Assembly (NCBI GenBank): GCA_014239715.1 | Contig: JAAZYJ010000217.1 | Coordinates: forward strand, 1-20,766 | Source of the DNA: Flavobacteriales bacterium | GTDB lineage: Bacteria > Bacteroidota > Bacteroidia > Flavobacteriales > Parvicellaceae | DNA length: 20,766 nucleotides | Direction: 5' to 3' | Shown here: positions 1-7,793 of the stretch, in pieces | Numbering within the stretch: the stretch's first letter is position 1 | Layout of the letters: every line of letters begins with the position of its first letter | Translations under genes and position numbers: made by a program | Notes under the pieces: generated by a model | Seen by the model: only the letters and a program-made list of their open reading frames with translations | Told to the model about the DNA's origin: nothing | The model's database searches: none

Positions 1-111
1 GGTGATCCACTCATCGTTGGTGTCCACAATTTTCTCAAGATCGGCGTTTGAAAGCACATTTTCCGGTACATATCCATCCAATGCTGTAATGGCCGCTGTT
101 ACTTTAGTCAT
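1..111 (-). CDS. fabH: Beta-ketoacyl-ACP synthase III (FabH), N-terminal fragment
   Basis: Only the first 37 codons are inside the window; the gene continues past the left edge. The ATG lies at 109-111, directly after the plsX stop codon with no base between them. The visible residues ([17 protein letters not shown], then [18 protein letters not shown]) match the start of FabH proteins: the early Gly-x-Tyr-x-Pro turn and the N-[AD]-[DE]-[LF]-x-x-[IL]-V-[DE]-T-[NS]-DEWI segment are family hallmarks. FabH condenses acetyl-CoA with malonyl-ACP to start type II fatty-acid synthesis in the cytoplasm. The catalytic Cys-His-Asn triad lies outside the window, so activity cannot be judged. The position after plsX is the conserved bacterial arrangement and supports the call. 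Confidence 0.93.
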   Translation of the reverse strand, partial: MTKVTAAITALDGYVPENVLSNADLEKIVDTNDEWIT

Positions 112-1050
112 CTAGTTAAACGCTTCTTTAATTTTCCTTGGTAGTTTGGCCAAAGTAACGGTTTTTGAAGCTAATATCATATTTTTTATTGCTTTCGGGC
201 TAGAAATTCCATGTCCAATCAACACATTCGAGTTTACCCCAAGTACAGGAGTTCCTCCATAATTTTCATAATTGAACCGGCTAAAATAATCATCAATAAG
301 ACCTCTTTTGCTCAACAATTTAAAAAACGCTTCTGCTTCTTTCAGGACTACATTTCCAGTGAATCCATCACACACAACAACATCGGCAGAATTGTCAAAC
401 AAATCTCTTCCCTCCACGTTCCCAACAAAATTGAATTCCTTGGTTTCGTCCATTAGGCGGTAAGTTGCCTGCGTCAACAAATTGCCTTTTTCCTTTTCTT
501 CGCCAATATTGAGTAATGCTACTTTGGGATTTTCTATATCCAAGACGTGTTCCGCATACAACGATCCTATTACTGCAAACTGATAAAGCACATCGGGTTT
601 ACAGTCAGCATTGATCCCAACATCCAAGATGATTCCCCTGCCACCATCTTCTTTTGGCAGGTCCGATGCTATTGACGGTCTGATCACACCAGGAACTGAT
701 CTCACAATGTGCATTGAACCAACCAACATAGCGCCAGAGTTTCCTGCACTTGAAAAAGCATCCAATTTACCTGACTTCAGCATATCAAACCCTACAGCAA
801 TACTGGAGTCTGATTTTCTCGAGAACGCTCGTGCAGGGTGTTCTTCCATTTCGATCACCTGACTAGTCGGAACAAATTCAAACGCATCGTGGGATTGATG
901 CTCTTTATCCAAGATATCTTTGATTTTTACCTCATCCCCGATGAGTACCAGGGTGTCATCTTCTTCCAGTTCAGCTAATGCCTGAATGGCGCCTAGAACT
1001 GTAGATTCGGGAGCGAAATCGCCTCCCATTATGTCTAAACCGATTTTCAC
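112..1050 (-). CDS. plsX: Phosphate acyltransferase PlsX
   Basis: PlsX converts acyl-ACP to acyl-phosphate, the acyl donor for the PlsY glycerol-3-phosphate acyltransferase, and so links fatty-acid synthesis to phospholipid synthesis at the membrane surface. The 312-residue product has the family length. The N-terminal motif KIGLDIMGGDFAPE (residues 2-15) matches the PlsX signature LDxMGGD. Further conserved blocks are EMEEHPARAFSRKSDSS (about 68-84), SAGNSGAMLVGS (about 101-112), LDVGINADCKP (about 142-152), LLNIGEEKEKGN (about 180-191) and VCDGFTGNVVLKE (about 227-239). The start codon is GTG at 1048-1050. The gene sits 50 bp after rpmF and abuts fabH, which suggests a DUF177-rpmF-plsX-fabH transcript. 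Nothing looks damaged. Confidence 0.97.
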   Translation of the reverse strand: MKIGLDIMGGDFAPESTVLGAIQALAELEEDDTLVLIGDEVKIKDILDKEHQSHDAFEFVPTSQVIEMEEHPARAFSRKSDSSIAVGFDMLKSGKLDAFSSAGNSGAMLVGSMHIVRSVPGVIRPSIASDLPKEDGGRGIILDVGINADCKPDVLYQFAVIGSLYAEHVLDIENPKVALLNIGEEKEKGNLLTQATYRLMDETKEFNFVGNVEGRDLFDNSADVVVCDGFTGNVVLKEAEAFFKLLSKRGLIDDYFSRFNYENYGGTPVLGVNSNVLIGHGISSPKAIKNMILASKTVTLAKLPRKIKEAFN

Positions 1051-1100
1051 GGTTGAAAGCTACGAGTATTTAATGTTATAAAAAATTACGTCACTTAAAA

Positions 1101-1292
1101 TTAAAGTGATGTATCTTTTTCCATTACTACCTTACCCTTATAATACAGCTTTCCTTCTGACCAATATGCACGGTGATACAAATGTGCTTCCCCAGTAGTT
1201 GGACATGTCGCTATTTGCTGACTTTCCGCCTTATAATGGGTTCTCCTTTTGTCTCTTCTCGTCTTAGACTGTTTCCGTTTAGGATGTGCCAT
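1101..1292 (-). CDS. rpmF: 50S ribosomal protein L32
   Basis: This is a 63-residue basic protein of the large ribosomal subunit. The N-terminus [20 protein letters not shown] is the typical L32 start (PKRK-S-x-R-x-x-RR). The core [14 protein letters not shown] has the Bacteroidota L32 form, with a single Cys rather than the four-Cys zinc ribbon of some L32 proteins. It starts at an ATG 12 bp after the upstream DUF177/YceD gene and is followed 50 bp later by plsX, the same order as in Escherichia coli (yceD-rpmF-plsX-fabH). It is probably transcribed from the promoter in front of the DUF177 gene. Confidence 0.97.
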   Translation of the reverse strand: MAHPKRKQSKTRRDKRRTHYKAESQQIATCPTTGEAHLYHRAYWSEGKLYYKGKVVMEKDTSL

Positions 1293-1304
1293 CTTATCTC
1301 TTTT

Positions 1305-1841
1305 TTATTTTTCTTTTGTCAATTTTTTAAGTGCTTCCCATCTGGGATCACCTTCGGTAATGTTACTTGAATCTTGTTCGTTTGAATTTTCTGAAATTAA
1401 GTACTCCTCCAGGCTTTCGATCATTTCTTCATCGCATTCTCCCTCTTTGTGCACCTTTCTTATCGGCACCGATAGTTGAATGAACTCGTAAATGAACTCA
1501 CGAACATCAATCTGATATTCTGAAATCGGCAGATAAATGATCTCTTCTGTATTCTGAGTTTCAACATCTGAAAACTTAGCAATCATTCCATATTCGCCAT
1601 TCAGTGATATGTCCAACACCTCAGAACATCTATCACAAGGAAGCTCGACCGTACCAGCAACTTCAAAAGTTAATAGAAGCATGGTACTTTGCTTCTCCAT
1701 TGTCAATTTTATATGACAATCTGCCTTTTCAATTTCTGAATATTCATAAAATTCAAAGAACGTTTCCGTTACCTCAAAAATGAATTCGTGTACTCCGGGC
1801 TTCAACCCTGCAAAGGGAATCTTATAGTGCTCTTGACTCAC
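1305..1841 (-). CDS. DUF177/YceD-family protein (23S rRNA accumulation factor)
   Basis: The family (DUF177; YceD in E. coli, a large-subunit rRNA accumulation protein) is genetically linked to 23S rRNA accumulation and almost always precedes rpmF, as here. Counting from the outermost possible start (about 179 residues), the sequence shows an IPFAGLKPGVHEF opening, a CDRC pair (Cys70 and Cys73) in a beta-rich core, an acidic middle, the conserved SVPIRKVHKEGECDEEM stretch (about 125-141), and a C-terminal DPRWEALKKL motif typical of the family. No ATG is available at the N-terminus. In-frame stops block extension, leaving TTG at 1842-1844 or GTG at 1839-1841. I chose GTG, which gives MSQEHYKIPFAGLK. 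A strong Bacteroidota-type promoter lies immediately upstream. Biochemical function is not visible from the sequence. Confidence 0.88.
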   Translation of the reverse strand: MSQEHYKIPFAGLKPGVHEFIFEVTETFFEFYEYSEIEKADCHIKLTMEKQSTMLLLTFEVAGTVELPCDRCSEVLDISLNGEYGMIAKFSDVETQNTEEIIYLPISEYQIDVREFIYEFIQLSVPIRKVHKEGECDEEMIESLEEYLISENSNEQDSSNITEGDPRWEALKKLTKEK

Positions 1842-1861
1842 CAATTCAATTTAAAGGACGG

Positions 1862-1892
1862 CAAAGATAATTAATTCACTGATTTAACAAAA
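1862..1892 (-). promoter_or_regulatory. Bacteroidota-type promoter for DUF177-rpmF-plsX-fabH
   Basis: On the minus strand the 68-bp gap after pdxA contains TTTTG (complement of 1888-1892) and an exact TAnnTTTG box, TATCTTTG (complement of 1862-1869), separated by 18 bp. This fits the TTTG/TTG-N17-23-TAnnTTTG consensus of the primary sigma factor in this phylum. Transcription would start roughly 5 bases past the -7 box, giving a leader of about 15 nt before the GTG/TTG start. It is the best-formed promoter in the window and implies the cluster has its own promoter in addition to any read-through from pdxA. Confidence 0.65.
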
Positions 1893-1909
1893 GGTCTTTT
1901 CTCATTCTT

Positions 1910-2956
1910 TTAACGCGCTTCATTCGTAGCAGGCAATGGATTTGAGTTAATCTCCTTGTGTAGCGCTCGGTTTAAGTAGATTTCTCTAGCCAAATAAAGG
2001 GCGTTTCTAAACGATGATGCCGAGGCCTTGTTCTTTCCAACCAGATCAAATGCGGTACCATGATCCGGAGACGTTCTAACCACAGGTAGCCCCGCGGTAA
2101 AGTTTACACCAGAACCAAAGGTCAGCGCCTTGAACGGGATCAGCCCCTGATCATTATACATCGCAAGAATACCATCAAATTCACGAAAATTTGAGCTGCC
2201 AAAAAATCCGTCAGCCGCGTATGGGCCATATGCCATAATTCCCGATCCATGTGCTTTTTTTATCGCTGGCGTTATGATCTCCATTTCTTCATTGCCGAGT
2301 ACTCCTCCTTCTCCTGCGTGAGGATTTAGTCCTAATACCGCGATCTTAGGTTTGTTGATCATGAAGTCCTTTTGCAAAGAATTATTCATTTGAACGATCT
2401 TTTTTAAAACAATTTCTTCGCTCAAACCAGCTGGGACTAATTTTAAAGGAACATGTCCTGTTACCACCCCTATTCTCAGCCCCTCGCTGCACATTAACAT
2501 CAGCGCATCGTCAACATTGGAAAGGGCTGCTAAATATTCCGTGTGCCCTGGAAAATCAAATTTTTCCGACTGAATATTTTCCTTATTGATAGGGGCGGTT
2601 ACCACGACATCTATTTTATTGGAAGCGAGGTCTGATGTCGCGGCTTCCAACGATTTAAAGGCGTATTTGCCGCCTATTTTTGTGGATTCCCCAGGACTCA
2701 TCTGAAAATCATCTTCCCAGAGCTGAATTAGGTTTACTTTTTTCTTTACTGCTTCACCGGCATTCCGGATATAATTGAATTGAAGGTCATACCTTTCACT
2801 GGCCTTCTTTTGTTCCGAAAAGATCATTTTAGAACCATAGATCACCGGGGTTATATTGCTAATAACTCTACTATCAGAAAATGTATTCAAAATGATCTCA
2901 GGCCCAATGCCGTTAATGTCACCTACCGTAACTCCTATTGTAATGTTGCGGGCCAT
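1910..2956 (-). CDS. pdxA: 4-hydroxythreonine-4-phosphate dehydrogenase PdxA
   Basis: PdxA oxidises 4-phosphohydroxy-L-threonine with NAD(P)+. The product condenses with DXP (made by Dxs, also encoded here) via PdxJ on the way to pyridoxal phosphate. The 348 residues match family length. Signatures include TVGDINGIGPEI (about 10-21), VVVTAPINKE (117-126), FPGHTEYLA (135-143), TGHVPL (166-171), LNPHAGEGG (210-218) and RTSPDHGTAFDL (294-305). E. coli PdxA binds its divalent metal through three His residues. The first two are present (His168 in TGHVPL, His213 in NPHAGE), but the third, expected in a YHDQGL motif, is Asn268 here (MYNDQGLIPFK). The ATG is 2 bp after the pepA stop, so the two genes are probably cotranscribed. 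The fold call is secure; activity with the Asn ligand is inferred. Confidence 0.95.
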   Translation of the reverse strand: MARNITIGVTVGDINGIGPEIILNTFSDSRVISNITPVIYGSKMIFSEQKKASERYDLQFNYIRNAGEAVKKKVNLIQLWEDDFQMSPGESTKIGGKYAFKSLEAATSDLASNKIDVVVTAPINKENIQSEKFDFPGHTEYLAALSNVDDALMLMCSEGLRIGVVTGHVPLKLVPAGLSEEIVLKKIVQMNNSLQKDFMINKPKIAVLGLNPHAGEGGVLGNEEMEIITPAIKKAHGSGIMAYGPYAADGFFGSSNFREFDGILAMYNDQGLIPFKALTFGSGVNFTAGLPVVRTSPDHGTAFDLVGKNKASASSFRNALYLAREIYLNRALHKEINSNPLPATNEAR

Positions 2957-2958
2957 AC

Positions 2959-4386
2959 TTATTCTCCTTGTAGTTCACATTTGTTCTTGAAAAATCTATA
3001 GAGTAATCGAACTCCAACCCCCGAACCTCCTTGTGTTCTGTAATGAGAATTTTCTTTTAACCAGGCGGGTCCGGCTATATCAAGATGAATGTACGGGTAG
3101 TCGGTAAAGTATTCTAAAAACTTTCCGGCTGTTATTGCGCCGCCTTCAGGGCCACCTAAATTCTTGATGTCAGCAATTTTTGATTTAATCTGATCCCCAT
3201 ACTCCTTCCAAAAAGGGAATTGTACGATCCGCTCGTACACTTTTTCTCCTGCCTCGTGTAGTTGGACAAACTCTTCATGATCTGCGTTGCCCATTGCAAC
3301 AACACCCACATCGCCAATCGCCCTGGCTGCGGCACCGGTTAGCGTTGCACCGTCAATCACCAACTCAGGATTGTATTGGCCGGCATAGCTCAGTGCATCA
3401 GCCAGTATCATGCGTCCTTCAGCATCAGTATTTAAAACTTCAACTGTTTTGCCGTTATACATGGTAATTACATCTCCAGGGGCGTATGCGTCGCCTCCGG
3501 GACGGTTATCCGTTGCCGGTATCAGGCATAGCACATGAACTGGCAATTTATTTGCAGCAATTGCTCTCATTACTCCTGTCATCATCGCCGCACCAGCCAT
3601 ATCACACTTCATAATGTCCATGCTGTTCGCTGTTGGTTTCAAACTAAGTCCACCGGTATCATATACGACTCCCTTTCCAACAATTACATAGGGCCGATCA
3701 TTCACAGCGTCTTCCGGGCACCATTCTATGATGGAAAACGTTGCCGGTGCCAGACTTCCCTGGTTAACTGCCAGTAGTCCTCCCATTTTCAGGGCTTTTA
3801 TCCTCGCCTGATTTAAAACTTCAACTTTAAGCCCCACATCTTTGCCGATCCTTTTTATTTCTTCAGATAGTTTAACGGCTGTCAAGTAGGATTGTGGCTC
3901 ATTGACCAGGTCCCTTGCCTCGAATACAGATTCAATTATCTGATTCAGCTCATCTATATGGGCCTTTCTGATGTCGTGGTGACTTATCTCTATACCCGTC
4001 AATGAGTTCATCCGCTTTTTTGCGTCTGTAAAGTATTTAAGGAACTGATAATTTGAAAGTGCCATCCCCTCGGCCAAAGCCAGAACTTGAGAGGGATCTA
4101 CAGTTCCGGATATATGTGCTTTGCGTATTTTCTCCTCGTTGCAATACGCAGCCAATTTTGCTCCCTCTTCTCTTGTCTTCTCGTGGTCAGTTTTAGCTGA
4201 GAGGAGCATCACAACCGCAAATTGGTCACCATGATTGATCCTGATCGTCTTCTTCTTTGCTATACTGCTTGCAACTCTAGACTTTGATCCGGAAGGTAAT
4301 TTCAATTTGGAAACCTCATCCTTGGAGGAGATCATATGGATTTGAATTGCATTTTTCCCCGGTTTCTTGACATTTTTAATCACCAT
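2959..4386 (-). CDS. pepA: Leucyl aminopeptidase family protein (M17)
   Basis: This is a cytosolic two-metal M17 aminopeptidase that removes N-terminal residues from peptides. The C-terminal catalytic domain (about 150-475) is intact: VGKGVVYDTGGLSLKP (236-251) supplies metal ligands Lys238 and Asp243 and catalytic Lys250; KCDMAGAA (260-267) supplies Asp262; the M17 signature NTDAEGRMILADAL (319-332) supplies Asp321, Glu323 and Arg325. GPEGGAITAGKFLEYF and HLDIAGPAW near the end are also typical. The N-terminal domain (1-150) is divergent, as is usual in the family. At 475 residues it is close to standard length. It starts at an ATG in a 163-bp gap shared divergently with the surface-protein gene and is followed at once by pdxA. 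Substrate preference, and any DNA-binding role such as E. coli PepA has, cannot be inferred. Confidence 0.95.
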   Translation of the reverse strand: MVIKNVKKPGKNAIQIHMISSKDEVSKLKLPSGSKSRVASSIAKKKTIRINHGDQFAVVMLLSAKTDHEKTREEGAKLAAYCNEEKIRKAHISGTVDPSQVLALAEGMALSNYQFLKYFTDAKKRMNSLTGIEISHHDIRKAHIDELNQIIESVFEARDLVNEPQSYLTAVKLSEEIKRIGKDVGLKVEVLNQARIKALKMGGLLAVNQGSLAPATFSIIEWCPEDAVNDRPYVIVGKGVVYDTGGLSLKPTANSMDIMKCDMAGAAMMTGVMRAIAANKLPVHVLCLIPATDNRPGGDAYAPGDVITMYNGKTVEVLNTDAEGRMILADALSYAGQYNPELVIDGATLTGAAARAIGDVGVVAMGNADHEEFVQLHEAGEKVYERIVQFPFWKEYGDQIKSKIADIKNLGGPEGGAITAGKFLEYFTDYPYIHLDIAGPAWLKENSHYRTQGGSGVGVRLLYRFFKNKCELQGE

Positions 4387-4403
4387 AACGTTCTTTTTTC
4401 AGC

Positions 4404-4437
4404 CATAAAAGTAATTATTTAACCAGATGCTTTTATG
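4404..4437. repeat. Inverted repeat upstream of pepA
   Basis: CATAAAAG at 4404-4411 and its exact reverse complement CTTTTATG at 4430-4437 flank an 18-bp AT-rich spacer. The repeat lies 18-51 bp ahead of the pepA ATG, in its likely leader or promoter. It could be a protein-binding site or a weak 5'-leader hairpin. Eight-base AT-rich arms can arise by chance, so confidence is low. Confidence 0.25.
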
Positions 4438-4461
4438 CGCAGTTACTGTTTTCATCCTTTA

Positions 4462-4474
4462 CTATTCTGAATAG
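4462..4474. repeat. 13-bp palindrome in the pepA/surface-protein divergent gap
   Basis: CTATTC-T-GAATAG is a perfect palindrome around one central base. It lies midway between the divergent starts of pepA (4386) and the secreted protein (4550), where a regulator of either gene could bind. No regulator gene is adjacent, so the role is unknown. Confidence 0.3.
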
Positions 4475-4512
4475 AGTCCGAATTTTACTGTATCCCCACA
4501 AAATAAAATGGC

Positions 4513-4520
4513 TAAATTTG
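4513..4520 (+). promoter_or_regulatory. Candidate -7 box for the surface protein-ribE transcript
   Basis: TAAATTTG is an exact match to the Bacteroidota TAnnTTTG element and ends 29 bp before the ATG at 4550, a plausible leader length. No clean TTG/TTTG box lies 17-23 bp upstream; the nearest is CTG at 4488-4490 with a 22-bp spacer. I therefore treat it as a moderate candidate. Confidence 0.4.
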
Positions 4521-4549
4521 TGTTTAAATCTAGGCTGTAGCTAAACCGA

Positions 4550-7198
4550 ATGAAGCAAATTTATAGTGTGATCTTGTTTTTTATGCCTCTTGTGGCGCTT
4601 TCTACTCATAATAGAGGGGGTGAAATTACATATAAGCATTTATTCGGATTGACTTACGAATTTACCATTTCCACGTGCACCAAATCTTCCAGCCCTGCGG
4701 ACAGACCGGAACTAGAAATAGACTTTGGAGACGGACATATGGATACTGTCCCAAGACTTTTTTTAACTCCAATTGCGGGTTATGATGCTCAAAAAAACAT
4801 CTATGTTATCAATCATACATTTGTAGGGTCCGGGACATATCAAATTTGCGTAAGTGATCCGAACAGGAATGATGGGATCATTAATGTGGGCGGTAGCATA
4901 AGCTCAGACAACGTTGCATTTTCGATCCAATCACAACTGGTGATAAGTCCTTTTATTGGTACCGCAAATAATTCTGTCACTTTTGCCGATTGCCCGTGCC
5001 CTGAATATGCCTGTGTGAATTTTGCTTACTGTTATAACCCTGAAGCAATTGATGTTGACGGGGACAGCCTAGGTTATGAATTAGTTGTGCCTTTGGATGA
5101 GAATTGCTCCCCACTGTTTTTAGGTGTTAATTACACCTATCCGAACACACTGGGTGGTGGTACAATATCATTAAACCCGGTTTCGGGTGATTTTTGCTGG
5201 AACAATCCCGGCTTGATCGGAGAATATAACATTGCTATAAAGATCACGGAGTACAGACACGGTGTGGCCATTGGCTATGTCATTAGAGACATCCAAATAA
5301 CGGTGATACCCGGATGCGACAATTCCCCTCCTGTTATTGACCCGATACAAGACACTTGTGTCATTGCAGGAACGAACGTTTCATTTGATGTTCATGCCAC
5401 AGATCCCGACCTTGGAGACAACATAACTTTAACAGGTTCGGGGCTGCCATTCACGGTAGCTTCCAGTCCCGCTTTATTCAGTTCTGTCACTGGGCCGGCA
5501 CCACAGACTAGCACTTTTTCATGGACAACCAATTGCACGCATGTCAGACTTGCAGACTACCAGTTGTTCTTCAAAGCAGAAGACAACGGGCTGCCGGAGC
5601 TATCCTCTACTCAAACCATGAACATCAAGGTCCTTCCGCCAATTCCAACGGGTTTGACGGCTGCTCCATTGGGCAACACGATCACTCTTTTTTGGGACGC
5701 GAACCCCTGCTCGACCATTTGTGATGGATATAACATATACAGAAGCTCCAATGCTCTGGCAATTCCAAACGATCCGTGTTGCTACAATCCTGATCTTACT
5801 CCCTATAATTACGAGTTGGTAGGTACAGTTTCCAATGGCAGTACGACAACCTTTACAGATGCCGGGCTTAATATCGGAAATCAATATTGTTATATTATAA
5901 CCGGCTTGTATGAAAATGGTCTGTTAGAAAGCTGTCCCAGTGATTCGGTATGCTCAAGTCTTATTCAGGATGTGCCCATTATTACACATGTTTCTGTTGT
6001 CATAACCGACGCTACAGCTGGTCAAGACTCGGTGATTTGGGCAAAACCAACAGAGCTCGATACTGCATTAATTCCCGGACCTTATTACTATAAAGTCTAT
6101 CATGGAACAGGTTTTACTACAGCAAGCACACTAGTTCATACTACAGGCCCCTCTGCTTTTCTTTCATTAGCGGACACTGTCTTTGTTCATTCAGGGATCA
6201 ACACTGTAGATGATGCCAACAATTATAGAGTTGAGCTATATGCGACGATCAATGGTGTGCCCGACTCTCTGGTCGGCGGAACAAATAATGCCTCATCCGT
6301 TTATTTATCCACCGCACCGAATGACAATCGTGTAATTTTAAGTTGGACGGAGCAGGTCCCATGGATCAATAGTAGTTATGAGATATATAGGGCTGATCTA
6401 TTTGGTGGGCCGTATGTATTTATTGCTACTACATCCTCTCAATCATATGTCGACAGCAATTTGCTGAATGGAGTTGAGTATTGTTATTATGTTCGTAGTG
6501 TGGGGAGCTATTCGGTTCCGGGCATTGTCAGTCCTCTATTGAACAGGTCGCAAAGAAAATGCGAAACGCCAACCGACCTCACTCCGCCATGCCCCCCATT
6601 ATTAACTATCATTCCGGACTGTCCCGATGAAATCAGCACACTCATATGGAATAACCCCAACAATTCTTGTGCTGATGACGTTACAATGTATACGGTGTAT
6701 TATTCAGATGTAATCGGCGGTGAATTCTCAGCTATTGGCATTGTCAATTCTGCAACTGACACCACCTTTTCATTCTCAAACAATGGATCTATTGCCGGTT
6801 GTTATTATGTTACTGCCACCGACTCCGTGCAATATGCGAATGAAAGTGACAGCAGCAATGTCGTTTGTGTCGATAATTGCCCGATCTACTTCCTGCCGAA
6901 CGTGTTCACACCAAATTCGGATGGACAAAATGATTTATTCATCCCTATTCTGCCCTATAAATATGTTGAAGACATTGACATTCAGATATTTAACAGGTGG
7001 GGCCAAGTAGTTTTTACTTCAACCGATCCAATGATCAGGTGGGATGGAAGGTCCATGGAAAGCGGGGCTCTTGTGCCGGACGGCGTATACTATTTCATCT
7101 GCATTGTAAATACGATCCGATTATCCGGGATCGAGCCTATTGAGCTCACCGGTGTGCTGCATCTGTTCAGCAATACGGGAACAACTAACGGGAATTGA
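4550..7198 (+). CDS. Secreted cysteine-rich multidomain protein with T9SS type B sorting domain
   Basis: This is a large (882-residue) cell-surface or secreted protein. Residues 1-18 form a Sec signal peptide (KQI, then a hydrophobic stretch ending in VALS) with no lipobox Cys. THNRGGEITY follows, an opening I associate with Bacteroidota surface proteins; residues about 20-130 look PKD-like (IDFGDG at 57-62, INHTF and GSGTYQICVSDPNR). A second beta-sandwich region (about 160-255) holds IDVDGDSLGYEL and LNPVSGDFCW, as in He_PIG/cadherin-like modules. Roughly four fibronectin-III-like units follow (about 364-472, 478-585, 587-672, 678-776; GYNIYRSS, SYEIYRAD, MYTVYYSD). The C-terminus (about 782-873) is the gliding-motility-associated sorting domain: LPNVFTPNSDGQND, IFNRWGQVVF, WDGR and PDGVYYFI. 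The protein has 27 Cys, none between residues 469 and 644. Export by the type IX secretion system is inferred from this domain. Ligand and role are unknown (adhesin-like is possible). ribE starts one base after the stop. Confidence 0.9.
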   Translation: MKQIYSVILFFMPLVALSTHNRGGEITYKHLFGLTYEFTISTCTKSSSPADRPELEIDFGDGHMDTVPRLFLTPIAGYDAQKNIYVINHTFVGSGTYQICVSDPNRNDGIINVGGSISSDNVAFSIQSQLVISPFIGTANNSVTFADCPCPEYACVNFAYCYNPEAIDVDGDSLGYELVVPLDENCSPLFLGVNYTYPNTLGGGTISLNPVSGDFCWNNPGLIGEYNIAIKITEYRHGVAIGYVIRDIQITVIPGCDNSPPVIDPIQDTCVIAGTNVSFDVHATDPDLGDNITLTGSGLPFTVASSPALFSSVTGPAPQTSTFSWTTNCTHVRLADYQLFFKAEDNGLPELSSTQTMNIKVLPPIPTGLTAAPLGNTITLFWDANPCSTICDGYNIYRSSNALAIPNDPCCYNPDLTPYNYELVGTVSNGSTTTFTDAGLNIGNQYCYIITGLYENGLLESCPSDSVCSSLIQDVPIITHVSVVITDATAGQDSVIWAKPTELDTALIPGPYYYKVYHGTGFTTASTLVHTTGPSAFLSLADTVFVHSGINTVDDANNYRVELYATINGVPDSLVGGTNNASSVYLSTAPNDNRVILSWTEQVPWINSSYEIYRADLFGGPYVFIATTSSQSYVDSNLLNGVEYCYYVRSVGSYSVPGIVSPLLNRSQRKCETPTDLTPPCPPLLTIIPDCPDEISTLIWNNPNNSCADDVTMYTVYYSDVIGGEFSAIGIVNSATDTTFSFSNNGSIAGCYYVTATDSVQYANESDSSNVVCVDNCPIYFLPNVFTPNSDGQNDLFIPILPYKYVEDIDIQIFNRWGQVVFTSTDPMIRWDGRSMESGALVPDGVYYFICIVNTIRLSGIEPIELTGVLHLFSNTGTTNGN

Positions 7199-7199
7199 T

Positions 7200-7793
7200 A
7201 TGTTTACAGGAATTATAGAGGGGCTGGCTACTCTTAGAAAGATCGACAAGGAGGGCACGAATATTCATTTCACATTTTACTCCCCAATAACATCCGACCT
7301 TAAAATTGATCAGAGCCTGGCTCATAACGGTGTTTGCTTAACCGTGGTAAAAATTAAGGCTCTTGAGTATACGGTAACGGCAGTAGAAGAAACACTTCAG
7401 AGGAGTACCCTGTCCTCACTAACAATCGGTGACGAAGTCAATCTGGAAAGGTGCACATCTGTTGGGGCTCGATTAGATGGGCACATTGTTCAAGGGCATG
7501 TAGACACTGTTGCCCGATGCACTAGTATAGATGAGCTTAATGGTAGTTGGAAATTCACTTTTGAATACGACTACAATAACGCTCTCATAACCGTGGAAAA
7601 GGGGTCAATCTCAGTTAATGGAGTGAGTCTTACTGTTGTTGATAGTAAAGCTGACCGGTTTTCAGTTTGTGTTATTCCATACACGTTCGAAAACACCACC
7701 TTTTGTGAGCTGAAGGTTGGAGGTCAGGTTAACTTGGAGTTCGATATCATTGGGAAGTATGTTGCTAAGCTTCAGGGGATGAAAGGCGAATGA
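7200..7793 (+). CDS. ribE: Riboflavin synthase, alpha chain
   Basis: The enzyme dismutates two 6,7-dimethyl-8-ribityllumazine molecules to riboflavin and a pyrimidinedione, the last step of riboflavin synthesis. The 197 residues (normal length) form the expected two lumazine-binding barrels. The first opens with the invariant MFTGIIEG and carries NGVCLTVV; the second carries RLDGHIVQGHVDTVA, SVNGVSLTVV and VNLEFDIIGKYV. I chose the ATG at 7200 because MFTGI is the family N-terminus; the frame is open further upstream but that stretch has no family similarity. The start follows the surface-protein stop by one base (TGA-T-ATG), so translation probably depends on coupling or on that shared mRNA. 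The 3' end overlaps the converging dxs gene by 29 bp. Confidence 0.97.
   Translation: MFTGIIEGLATLRKIDKEGTNIHFTFYSPITSDLKIDQSLAHNGVCLTVVKIKALEYTVTAVEETLQRSTLSSLTIGDEVNLERCTSVGARLDGHIVQGHVDTVARCTSIDELNGSWKFTFEYDYNNALITVEKGSISVNGVSLTVVDSKADRFSVCVIPYTFENTTFCELKVGGQVNLEFDIIGKYVAKLQGMKGE

Noticed and set aside
1889..1900. AAAAGGTCTTTT as a hairpin terminator after pdxA
   Set aside because: The loop would be only two bases, and the same bases supply the TTTTG -33 box of the promoter for the next operon.
5600..5884. Open frame antisense to the surface-protein gene
   Set aside because: It is Arg/Val-rich, low in complexity, with no family resemblance, and lies fully inside a well-supported gene.
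7140..7199. Upstream in-frame extension of ribE
   Set aside because: The added residues lie inside the surface-protein sorting-domain coding region in another frame and precede the invariant MFTGI start of riboflavin synthase.
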